Source: Deltaproteobacteria bacterium (lineage in GTDB: Bacteria; Bdellovibrionota; UBA1018). Taken from it: 7,921 bases of DNA. The stretch lies in the NCBI GenBank assembly GCA_016194835.1, contig JACQAU010000067.1, positions 1-7,921 on the forward strand, in the 5' to 3' direction. A model generated the notes under the pieces. The model searched no databases, was not told where the DNA came from, and saw nothing but the letters and a program-made list of their open reading frames with translations. The position numbers and the translations under genes are program-made. Shown here piece by piece: positions 1-6,283 of the stretch (position 1 is its first letter; each line of letters starts with the position of its first letter).

Positions 1-171
1 CAAGGGAGAGCAATTACGGTCTCTGAAGCTCGTCCTATGAAGCCAAGAGGAGAAGGAATGGGCGGTGGCGGAGGCTTTAAGAAAAGCTTTGGCGGAGGAA
101 GACGTCCGTTCGGTGGTGGAAGAGAAGGCGGCTCTGGTGGAGGAGGCTTTTCCAGAGGAAAAAGGTATTAA
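1..171 (+). CDS. RRM-type glycine-rich RNA-binding protein, C-terminal end (5' truncated)
   Basis: Reading frame 1 is open from the first base to a TAA at 169-171 and gives 56 residues. The first residues, QGRAITVSEARPM, match the last beta strand of a bacterial RNA recognition motif, where small glycine-rich RRM proteins typically read GRxLxVxEARP. The rest is a low-complexity Gly/Arg tail with GGGGF, GGGRRPFGGG and GGGGF blocks, ending SRGKRY. Proteins of this family bind single-stranded RNA and are often cold-induced. The RNP motifs that contact RNA lie upstream of the window, so RNA binding is inferred from family. infA follows 169 bases downstream on the same strand. An overlapping open frame at 65-247 is out of phase with the RRM homology and is not a gene. 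Confidence 0.85.
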   Translation, partial: QGRAITVSEARPMKPRGEGMGGGGGFKKSFGGGRRPFGGGREGGSGGGGFSRGKRY

Positions 172-222
172 TTTTCCGAAGGAAAAAAACATTAATGACC
201 AGAGGAAAAAGATATTAGTAAA
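152..222 (+). repeat. Three tandem imperfect 23-24 bp purine-rich repeats
   Basis: Units start at 152, 176 and 199 and follow each other without a gap. Each reads roughly CC(A/G)(G/A)AGGAAAAA, then two or three variable bases, then ATTA(A/G)T. Units 1 and 3 agree at 18 of their first 19 bases. Unit 2 matches unit 1 at 16 of 21, and all five differences are transitions. Unit 1 contains the last codons and stop of the RRM gene; units 2 and 3 lie in the untranslated spacer. The array may come from slippage of the gene end, or may be a set of purine-rich RNA sites. No function is shown by the sequence. Confidence 0.65.
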
Positions 223-234
223 TTTTGATTCGGG

Positions 235-272
235 AAGGGCTTTTTAAAAAAGATTTTCATTTAAAAGCCCTT
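235..272 (+). terminator. Candidate hairpin/terminator after the RRM gene
   Basis: AAGGGCTTTT (235-244) is a perfect 10-bp inverted match to AAAAGCCCTT (263-272), with an 18-base A/T-rich loop. It sits 63 bases after the RRM stop and 68 before infA, where a transcription end is expected. Against it: the loop is long, only four base pairs are G-C, and no T-run directly follows the 3' arm (the T-rich stretch starts about eight bases later). It could instead be a leader or attenuation structure on a shared RRM-infA transcript. Confidence 0.42.
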
Positions 273-340
273 GCCTGCATTTTGTTGTTATTGTGAGAGG
301 GGTAAGTCTAAGCGCAGTTTCGATGCTAAGACGGTAAATA

Positions 341-562
341 ATGTCTAGAGATGATCTAATTCAACTTGAAGGGAAAGTGTTTGATTCGACTGGTGGGGGC
401 AACTATAAGATCCAATTGGATAATGGTATAGTAGTGCTAGCGCGCCTTTCTGGAAAAATGAAACGATTTAAAATAAGAATTATTGTGGGTGATAAGGTGA
501 CCGTTGGGGTCTCTCCATACGATCCTACGCACGGGATTATTACTCATAGAAAAAACGCTTAA
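341..562 (+). CDS. infA: Translation initiation factor IF-1
   Basis: This 73-residue, single S1/OB-fold protein binds the 30S A site and helps IF-2 and IF-3 select the initiator tRNA. The length is usual (about 72). Hallmarks are the early GKV strand, the LDNG turn, LSGKM near residue 37, the IRI..GDKVTV core and the PYD motif near the end. The start is fixed: an in-frame TAA lies at 335-337, just upstream of the ATG, and no better start follows. The Shine-Dalgarno is weak. The usual GRIxxR ending reads GIITHR, losing the Arg after Gly. It lies beside RRM and GMC genes, not the ribosomal-protein operon or clpA/aat where infA is often found, so it may be a second, divergent copy. A GMC oxidoreductase gene starts 7 bases after its stop. 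Confidence 0.95.
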   Translation: MSRDDLIQLEGKVFDSTGGGNYKIQLDNGIVVLARLSGKMKRFKIRIIVGDKVTVGVSPYDPTHGIITHRKNA

Positions 563-569
563 TAAATGC

Positions 570-2183
570 ATGCAATTTGATTATGACTTTATAATCATTG
601 GCTCTGGTTTTGGTGGGAGTGTATCTGCTCTAAGACTCTCTGAAAAGGGATATTCTGTTTGCGTCATTGAACAAGGAAAGCGTTTCCGACCGCAAGATTT
701 TGCAGAAACCAACTGGAATATTAGAAAATATTTATGGGCTCCTTTTTTAAAATGTTTTGGAATTCAAAACTTAAGTCTTTTTAGAAACATCCTTATCTTA
801 AGTGGAACAGGAGTTGGTGGAGGAAGTCTTGTTTATGCCAACACACTGCTTGAACCATCGGATGAGTTTTACGAGGCCCCGATTTGGAAAAATCTGGCCA
901 ACTGGAAATCAGAACTTGCTCCCCATTATCAAGTAGCAAAAAAGATGTTAGGAGTGGTACCAAATCCAAAGTTTAGTTTTGTTGATCACGCACTGCAAGA
1001 ATGCGCCCGTGAGCTAAAACGAGAGGAAACATTTCAACCCACACAAGTAGCAGTGTTTTTTGGTGAGGCCGGAAAAGAAGTTTCAGACCCTTATTTTGAT
1101 GGCAAAGGGCCTAATCGCACAGGCTGTATTTATTGCGGTGGCTGTATGGTCGGTTGCCGTTATAATGCAAAAAACACTTTAGATAAAAACTATCTTTATT
1201 TTGCAGAAAAAAACGGAGTCCAAATTGTGCCAGAAACAGTGGTCACAAATATTAATCCTATTTATGACAATAAAGATATTATCGGCTACGAAATTCATAC
1301 CCAAAATTCGACAGCTTGGTTTAAAAAAGATTCAAAGATTTTACGTGCAAAACGCATAGTGCTCTCAGCAGGAGTGTTAGGTACTCTTTCACTTTTGTTA
1401 AAATGTAAATATATTACAAAAACTTTGCCGCTTCTTTCAGAACGTCTTGGACATCATGTAAGAACTAATAGCGAAGCTCTAGTTGGAGTCAGTAAGAAAA
1501 AATTTGATGAGGCCAAAGACTGTTCTCAAGGTATTGCTATTAGTTCTATTTTCCATCCAGATCAACACACGCATATTGAACCAGTTAGATACTCAAAAGG
1601 TTCTGATTTTATGCGACTCTTAGCTGTGCCTATGGTGAATGGCACAAAAATCTTATTCTTAAGACCACTAAAATTGCTTTGGACAGTATTTACCCATCCA
1701 ATAGATGCATTTAGACTTATGTTTAATTTTAAATGGGCGCAAAGAACTATAATTTTACTTGTTATGCAAACTTTAGATAATCAAATGCGCTTTCAATTAG
1801 GAAGAGGACTTCAGACATTGTTTCGCAAAAAACTAATCACAGCACCCGAAGAAGGTTCGTATAAAATTCCTGCTTATATTCCAATTGCCAATACAGTAGC
1901 GAGGTTACTTGCAAAAAAATTAGATGCGATACCCCAAAGTACGTTTAATGAGGTTATTTTAAACATCCCGACTACAGCTCATATTTTGGGAGGCTGCGCG
2001 ATTGGAGCTACTGCAGAAACGGGAGCCATAAATGCAAAGCATGAAGTTTTTGGATACCCTGGACTTCATGTTTGTGACGGGTCTGCTATTCCGGCAAATT
2101 TAGGTGTTAATCCAAGCTTAACTATTACAGCAATGACCGAGCGTGCGGTGTCGCACATTCCTAGACGCGCCGTTTCGCCCTAA
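570..2183 (+). CDS. GMC-family FAD-dependent oxidoreductase, ChoD (cholesterol oxidase-like) type
   Basis: This 537-residue flavoprotein resembles mycobacterial ChoD as I recall it along its whole length. The N-terminal Rossmann fold is DYDFIIIGSGFGGS (GxGxxG at 11-16), with Glu34 placed to bind the FAD ribose. The GMC flavin loop GTGVGGGSLVYAN is at 79-91. A cysteine cluster CxxCxxCxxxC (186, 189, 192, 196) follows and leads into AKNTL. The C-terminal catalytic part has TAHILGG (His471), DGSAIP and LGVNPSLTI (Asn514), the usual His/Asn pair. No signal peptide is seen, so it is probably cytosolic or membrane-peripheral. Start: the frame extends up to 504, inside infA, but family homology begins at the ATG at 570. 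No clear Shine-Dalgarno precedes it, so coupling to infA is plausible. An out-of-frame ATG at 566 overlaps the start and stops after four codons. The substrate is unknown; cholesterol oxidase activity should not be assumed. Its last 23 bases overlap tadA tail to tail. Confidence 0.92.
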   Translation: MQFDYDFIIIGSGFGGSVSALRLSEKGYSVCVIEQGKRFRPQDFAETNWNIRKYLWAPFLKCFGIQNLSLFRNILILSGTGVGGGSLVYANTLLEPSDEFYEAPIWKNLANWKSELAPHYQVAKKMLGVVPNPKFSFVDHALQECARELKREETFQPTQVAVFFGEAGKEVSDPYFDGKGPNRTGCIYCGGCMVGCRYNAKNTLDKNYLYFAEKNGVQIVPETVVTNINPIYDNKDIIGYEIHTQNSTAWFKKDSKILRAKRIVLSAGVLGTLSLLLKCKYITKTLPLLSERLGHHVRTNSEALVGVSKKKFDEAKDCSQGIAISSIFHPDQHTHIEPVRYSKGSDFMRLLAVPMVNGTKILFLRPLKLLWTVFTHPIDAFRLMFNFKWAQRTIILLVMQTLDNQMRFQLGRGLQTLFRKKLITAPEEGSYKIPAYIPIANTVARLLAKKLDAIPQSTFNEVILNIPTTAHILGGCAIGATAETGAINAKHEVFGYPGLHVCDGSAIPANLGVNPSLTITAMTERAVSHIPRRAVSP

Positions 2184-2613
2184 AAAAATCTGACAAAATT
2201 TCACCCGAAGGCTTAAAATCATAAAACACTGCTTCGAATCTGTGGTTTAGTCTTTTGTCTTGATTGAAAAAATAACCTAAACTTATGGCTCCAGCCTTAT
2301 GGTCCTTGGCGCCATAGATTACTTTCGAAATTCTGGCTTGTTGACATGCCGCCAGGCACATTAGACAGGGCTCAAGTGTAACTATAAGCGTTAGACCATG
2401 AAGTCTCCATGTGTTTAGTTTTTTTGCTGCTTTAGAAATTGCTAAAATTTCAGCATGTGCCAATGGATTTTGTTGTGATTCTCTCAAATTATGTGCTTTT
2501 GCAATTATTTTGTTGTCTTGCACTAATAATGCTCCCACGGGGACTTCGTCTCTCTCTTTAGCTTTTATAGCGAGCAGATAGGCTTTTTTAAGCCAGTCAG
2601 ACGGGAGTTTCAT
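2161..2613 (-). CDS. tadA: tRNA-specific adenosine-34 deaminase TadA
   Basis: TadA is a zinc deaminase that converts A34 to inosine in the anticodon of tRNA-Arg(ACG), letting it read CGU, CGC and CGA. Numbered from the chosen start (150 residues), it has VPVGALLV near 24-31, HAE at 53-55 (zinc ligand His53, proton-shuttle Glu55) and EPCLMC at 81-86 (zinc ligands Cys83 and Cys86). The ending NHRFEA...LSDFFRAKRR matches the TadA C-terminal helix and separates it from cytosine or guanine deaminases of the same fold. In-frame ATGs also occur at 2622 and further upstream (to 2652), but 2613 fits the family N-terminus, with a weak GGTGG a few bases before it. It overlaps the end of the PilZ gene by 17 bases, suggesting translational coupling. 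Its 3' end overlaps the convergent GMC gene. Confidence 0.95.
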   Translation of the reverse strand: MKLPSDWLKKAYLLAIKAKERDEVPVGALLVQDNKIIAKAHNLRESQQNPLAHAEILAISKAAKKLNTWRLHGLTLIVTLEPCLMCLAACQQARISKVIYGAKDHKAGAISLGYFFNQDKRLNHRFEAVFYDFKPSGEILSDFFRAKRRV

Positions 2614-3373
2614 TACCACCATTTTCTTCTTTGTCAAGTTGAACTGGATCAAGCTTGGTTGCCCGGAGCTCTTCGATGCGTTTAGTAAGTTCCTCTTGAT
2701 TCATTAAATAACGCGCTGTACTATATAGGCCTGTGATTTTCTTTAACCTATGTATTACCGCCTTTAATAATTTTTTATCAAATTTTACTATTGGTGCAAA
2801 TTTAATCCCTATGCCTTTTGGGTGTGTTACTGTGCTTTGAGTTCGCCACACCACGTTACCAACAAAGCGAAATGTCTGCCCAAAAACAGTAAACTCTAAC
2901 GATAGTGTTTCGTCCTGATATAGTTCTGATCGAAGCTTTATAAAGCACCCTCCCATGGAGAGGTCTAATATTTCACCGACAAAATTTGTATTATCTTTTC
3001 TAGAAACTGAAACAGGCACTGAAAGTCGATAACGCGGATTACTTTCCCACCATCTGATTTTTGGAAGAAAATATGGGACTTTAATTTCCCTGCCAAGCCT
3101 TAAAACGATAATGGAAATAGCGATTACCGAAAAAACAATTAAGATATTACAAAACAGAAAAACGTGCCAACCCCAACGTTTCATCTCCCATATGCCGTAA
3201 CCTGCAAAAACAGCCCAAATACAGAGAAGATAATACAGTGGGTGAAGCAAAATACGTACGACTTGCTTTGCAGGAATATCAAAAAACAATGCAGTTAATA
3301 AAATGTACAAGACTGGAAATGCCATGTACCCTAACGCGACTGTTTTTAAGAACTTAGAGGTATATTGTTTCAT
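2597..3373 (-). CDS. Membrane-anchored PilZ-domain protein
   Basis: This 258-residue protein has a hydrophobic N-terminal third with about three membrane segments (roughly 11-31, 43-62, 67-91). A link with an RWWE motif (107-110) leads into a cytoplasmic PilZ domain (about 112-200). PilZ domains usually bind cyclic di-GMP through an N-terminal RxxxR and a (D/N)xSxxG. The second is intact as DLSMGG (137-142). The first is degenerate: NPRYR (112-116) has Asn where the first Arg is expected, although Arg114 and Arg116 remain. FRFVGNVVWR and GIGIKF further on fit the later PilZ strands. The C-terminus is charged (EELTKRIEELRATK) and probably helical. It is likely a membrane-bound second-messenger receptor or adaptor, but ligand binding is uncertain. 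The ATG at 3373 lacks a clear Shine-Dalgarno. tadA follows with a 17-base overlap. Confidence 0.85.
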   Translation of the reverse strand: MKQYTSKFLKTVALGYMAFPVLYILLTALFFDIPAKQVVRILLHPLYYLLCIWAVFAGYGIWEMKRWGWHVFLFCNILIVFSVIAISIIVLRLGREIKVPYFLPKIRWWESNPRYRLSVPVSVSRKDNTNFVGEILDLSMGGCFIKLRSELYQDETLSLEFTVFGQTFRFVGNVVWRTQSTVTHPKGIGIKFAPIVKFDKKLLKAVIHRLKKITGLYSTARYLMNQEELTKRIEELRATKLDPVQLDKEENGGNETPV

Positions 3374-3398
3374 TTGTTATTATCTAAGTATTTGATTC

Positions 3399-3407
3399 AT
3401 TATGCCA
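3399..3407 (-). promoter_or_regulatory. Candidate extended -10 promoter for pilZ-tadA
   Basis: On the minus strand the bases read TGGCATAAT: a TGN extension followed by CATAAT, five of six matches to TATAAT. Transcription would start near 3392 and leave a leader of about 20 bases before the PilZ ATG. No convincing -35 lies 16-18 bases upstream, which is tolerable for an extended -10. In such an AT-rich spacer the match could be chance. Confidence 0.33.
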
Positions 3408-3429
3408 AAAAACTACATTTAATGCTAGA

Positions 3430-3460
3430 ACAACTTAAAATCTAAAATTTTAACTGTTGT
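3430..3460. promoter_or_regulatory. Inverted repeat in the pilZ/pruA divergent spacer (candidate operator or leader hairpin)
   Basis: The left arm ACAAC-TTAAAAT (3430-3441) pairs with ATTTTAA-CT-GTTGT (3447-3460): seven plus five matched bases, a five-base centre (3442-3446) and a two-base CT bulge in the right arm. It lies 35 bases before the pruA ATG and 56 bases upstream of the pilZ ATG on the other strand. It could be an operator for one or both divergent units, or a hairpin in the pruA leader. The bulge and A/T bias weaken the case. Confidence 0.4.
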
Positions 3461-3495
3461 GACCTTCTGCTAATCGCGTTAAAAAGAATGGTATT

Positions 3496-5115
3496 ATGTA
3501 TCAAATTCAAAAACCCACAAATGAATCAATCAGATCTTATGCCCAAGGAGAACACACGCGAGTCTCTCTTAAACAACAGCTTAAAGCCTTTACGAAGGAA
3601 AAAATAGAAATTCCGTGTATTATTGGTGGCAAAGAAATACGCACAGGACGAAAACAAAAATGCATCATGCCTCATGATCATCATTCTGTCCTTGGAGAAT
3701 ATCATCAGGCCGGTCCTGAAGAACTAAAAATGGCAGTACAAGCTGCATTAAAGGCAAAAACGGATTGGGAGTCATTAAGTTGGGAAAATAGAGCTGCTAT
3801 TTTCTTGAAGGCAGCAGAACTCATCTCTGGACCGTATAGAGATAAAGTAAATGCAGCAACCATGTTGTGTCAGTCCAAAAATGTTTATCAAGCCGAAATT
3901 GATGCCGCTTGTGAACTTATTGATTTTTTCAAATTTAATGCTTTCTATTACCAGAGGTTCTTAAGAGACCAACCTTTGAGTACGCCCCCTATTTGGAATC
4001 AAATGGATTATCGGCCTCTCGAAGGGTTTGTTGTTGCTATAACACCGTTTAATTTTACTGCAATCTCTGGCAATTTACCCACTACTCCTGCCTTGGTAGG
4101 AAATACAGTTATTTGGAAACCTTCGCACACGCAAGTGTACTCGGCTTTTTATGTAATGAAGATTTTACAAGAAGCCGGTCTTCCAGATGGCGTAATTAAT
4201 TTTGCACCCACAACAGGAAGTTTAATTTCCCAGGTTTTATTCTCTATGCCAGAACTTGCTGGAGTACATTTTACGGGTTCTACCTTTACGTTTCAGAATA
4301 TTTATAAAACAATTGGGCAGAATATTCATAATTATCGCTCTTATCCAAGGATTGTTGGTGAAACTGGAGGTAAAGATTTTGTATTTGCCCACGCCTCATG
4401 TGATATTCAGGCATTAGTGACAGCTCTTATTAGAGGTGCATTTGAGTATCAAGGTCAAAAATGTTCCGCTGCTTCACGAGCTTATATTCCAAAAAGTATT
4501 TGGTCGCATGTACAAGAACTGCTTGTATCTGAAATCAAAACCATCTGTATTGGAGATGTTAGGGATTTTAGAAATTTTGTAAATGCGGTTATTGACCAGG
4601 AATCTTATACAAAGATTAATAACTATATCGAAGATGCAAAAAACTCCAATGCAGCAAAAATTCTCATAGGCGGAGGTGCAAAAAGCGAAGTTGGTTATTT
4701 TATCGAACCCACTGTAATCGTAACCACAAATCCAAAGTATAAAACTATGGTAGAAGAAGTTTTTGGTCCTGTTTTAAGTATTTTTATTTATGATGACACA
4801 AAATATAAGGAAACATTAAAGCTTTGTGATGAAACTTCTGCTTATGCGCTAACTGGAGCTATATTTGCTCAAGACCGCAATGCATTAGTAGAAATGTCTA
4901 ATGTGTTAAGGCATGCAGCGGGGAATTTATATATCAACGACAAGCCGACAGGAGCAGTTGTGGGTCAACAGCCTTTTGGAGGAGCACGCGCCTCTGGAAC
5001 TAATGACAAAGCAGGCAGTATTTTGAATCTTTTACGTTGGGTTTCACCCAGAGTTATTAAGGAAAATTTCGTACCACCAAAAGATTTCCGTTATCCATTC
5101 ATGAAAGAGGAGTAG
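3496..5115 (+). CDS. pruA: 1-pyrroline-5-carboxylate dehydrogenase (L-glutamate gamma-semialdehyde dehydrogenase), ALDH4 type
   Basis: This NAD-dependent enzyme oxidises glutamate gamma-semialdehyde to glutamate, the last step of proline degradation and of the ornithine branch of arginine degradation. At 539 residues it is a full stand-alone ALDH without a fused proline dehydrogenase domain. Visible landmarks are TPFNFTA (Asn186 of the oxyanion hole), GNTVIWKPS (cofactor binding), FTGST, GETGGKDF (general base Glu289), EYQGQKCSA (nucleophile Cys323, 34 residues on as usual), EEVFGPVLS, and NDKPTGAVVGQQPFGGARASGTND near the end. These phrases are very close to human ALDH4A1, which supports the specific assignment over a generic aldehyde dehydrogenase. 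The ATG at 3496 gives the family N-terminus; its ribosome site is weak (AAAGAATGG). A GT87 gene starts 7 bases after the stop. A ureohydrolase gene at the right edge may feed the same route. Confidence 0.95.
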   Translation: MYQIQKPTNESIRSYAQGEHTRVSLKQQLKAFTKEKIEIPCIIGGKEIRTGRKQKCIMPHDHHSVLGEYHQAGPEELKMAVQAALKAKTDWESLSWENRAAIFLKAAELISGPYRDKVNAATMLCQSKNVYQAEIDAACELIDFFKFNAFYYQRFLRDQPLSTPPIWNQMDYRPLEGFVVAITPFNFTAISGNLPTTPALVGNTVIWKPSHTQVYSAFYVMKILQEAGLPDGVINFAPTTGSLISQVLFSMPELAGVHFTGSTFTFQNIYKTIGQNIHNYRSYPRIVGETGGKDFVFAHASCDIQALVTALIRGAFEYQGQKCSAASRAYIPKSIWSHVQELLVSEIKTICIGDVRDFRNFVNAVIDQESYTKINNYIEDAKNSNAAKILIGGGAKSEVGYFIEPTVIVTTNPKYKTMVEEVFGPVLSIFIYDDTKYKETLKLCDETSAYALTGAIFAQDRNALVEMSNVLRHAAGNLYINDKPTGAVVGQQPFGGARASGTNDKAGSILNLLRWVSPRVIKENFVPPKDFRYPFMKEE

Positions 5116-5117
5116 GA
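5107..5117 (+). promoter_or_regulatory. Ribosome binding site for the GTG-started GT87 gene
   Basis: GAGGAG (5107-5112) and AGGA (5114-5117) precede the GTG at 5123 at 10 and 5 bases. They lie across the last codons and stop of pruA. This is the clearest Shine-Dalgarno in the window; it decides the GTG start and fits translation from a pruA transcript. Confidence 0.6.
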
Positions 5118-5122
5118 AAGCT

Positions 5123-6283
5123 GTGTCTACCACCACTCTGGGCAAAAACCGTCGTGAGTTGCTGCCGGACTGCCTCACCTGTGTTTTGTTATTAGTGGCT
5201 ACCGTGAGATTTTTTCAGATAGCAATCTATCATGGCCATGATTTTGAGGTTTACTGGAAGGCCATACATGCTTGGATTTCTGGGGTTTCGCCTTACCATT
5301 ACACACCAGAAATGGCAGGGTTTGTTTTCAAGTATCCCCCATGGTTGCTTCCTTTGTTTCTTCCTTTTTCGATGGCAAGTTTATATACGGCTCGTGTTTT
5401 TTGGGCGTTTATACAGTTTTTCTCGATTGCTTATGCGTTTTTTTGGTTAATTAAAGAGGGAGTTGCTAAGCGCATAGCTATTTTGGTTCTGTTGCTCTAT
5501 TGGTGGATATGGATTGGGCATGCTTATTCTGGGCAAATCACAGTTTTTTGTCTTATGGTCGGTCTCTGGAGTGAACGCAACACTAAATCTAGTGCGAGGT
5601 TTGGCACAGCACTTGTAATATTTAGTTCTAAGATATTTTCGCTTTTTACTTTTTTGGGACGCTGGAAAGAAATTTTGCAACGCAGGTTCATTATGGGTGT
5701 TCTGGGATTTGTTGTGATAGCAAATACAATAGTTTTTTGGGTTGATCAAAAATGGGGTGCCAATGAAGGAATTTTTGGCATTTATATGAGCTGGATAAAA
5801 GCGGCGTCTTCTGGTAACGCAGAGTTAGGATCAGAAGTAGTACGTGGTCAGATGAATCATGGGTTTGTGGCTGGTATTTTGCGTTGGATTCCGACTAGTT
5901 TGACGAATATATATTATGACATTGGGGTTTCTTTGGTGTTAATGGTACTTTTTGGGACGATTTGGATGCGCGCTTCACGCCGGCTTTCAGGTTCAGAGTC
6001 CTTTGCTGGATGGTTGGCTTTTGGTGTAGTGGTTCTTCCTTTAGCGTGGAGTCATTCGTTTGTTTTAACTTTTCCGTTGAGTGCTTTGGCATTGGACCGA
6101 GCGATACGAATAAAAGAAAAAAAACTTATATTTACTGCATTGATGGGAATAATTTTTATAGGAATACTAGTTTCACAGATTTTTGGCAATACGTTGGTTA
6201 GGCCAATTGAGCTTGTGAACATCAAATCTTGGGGAGTTTGTTTGACAGCATGGGCTTTATATCAATCTCAAAATCTCGGTTAA
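5123..6283 (+). CDS. GT87 (DUF2029) family polytopic glycosyltransferase, probable mannosyltransferase
   Basis: This 386-residue integral membrane protein has many hydrophobic segments, starting with LTCVLLLVATVRFFQIAIY (about 18-36). The first large loop carries the GT87 pattern: HDFEVYW (37-45, with Asp40 as candidate catalytic acid), then WISGVSPY (51-58) and FKYPPW (69-74), followed by a hydrophobic helix. GT-C enzymes of this family use polyprenyl-phosphate sugar donors, often polyprenyl-phosphate-mannose, and act on the outer face of the inner membrane. Known members build mannosylated lipids or glycans; donor and acceptor here are inferred. It starts with GTG behind a good Shine-Dalgarno, 7 bases after pruA. 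The downstream GT22 gene begins inside its last codons, so the two enzymes probably act in one pathway. Confidence 0.8.
   Translation: MSTTTLGKNRRELLPDCLTCVLLLVATVRFFQIAIYHGHDFEVYWKAIHAWISGVSPYHYTPEMAGFVFKYPPWLLPLFLPFSMASLYTARVFWAFIQFFSIAYAFFWLIKEGVAKRIAILVLLLYWWIWIGHAYSGQITVFCLMVGLWSERNTKSSARFGTALVIFSSKIFSLFTFLGRWKEILQRRFIMGVLGFVVIANTIVFWVDQKWGANEGIFGIYMSWIKAASSGNAELGSEVVRGQMNHGFVAGILRWIPTSLTNIYYDIGVSLVLMVLFGTIWMRASRRLSGSESFAGWLAFGVVVLPLAWSHSFVLTFPLSALALDRAIRIKEKKLIFTALMGIIFIGILVSQIFGNTLVRPIELVNIKSWGVCLTAWALYQSQNLG

Noticed and set aside
65..247. 60-residue open frame overlapping the RRM gene end
   Set aside because: It is out of phase with the RRM homology and its composition is what the Gly/Arg codons give when shifted by one base.
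504..569. Upstream extension of the GMC gene to the start at 504
   Set aside because: The 22 extra residues lie inside infA and have no family similarity; DYDFIIIGSGFGG right after the ATG at 570 is the normal N-terminus.
3457..3485. TTGTGA, 17 bases, TAAAAA as a pruA promoter
   Set aside because: The -10 matches only four of six bases and transcription would start a few bases before the ATG; too weak in an AT-rich spacer.
5232..5749. Several short open frames on both strands inside the GT87 gene
   Set aside because: All lie inside a well-supported membrane protein gene, lack family motifs and have no suitable ribosome sites.
5895..6201. Short open frames on both strands near the GT87 3' end
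   Set aside because: Shadows of the GT87 coding frame; no recognisable motifs.
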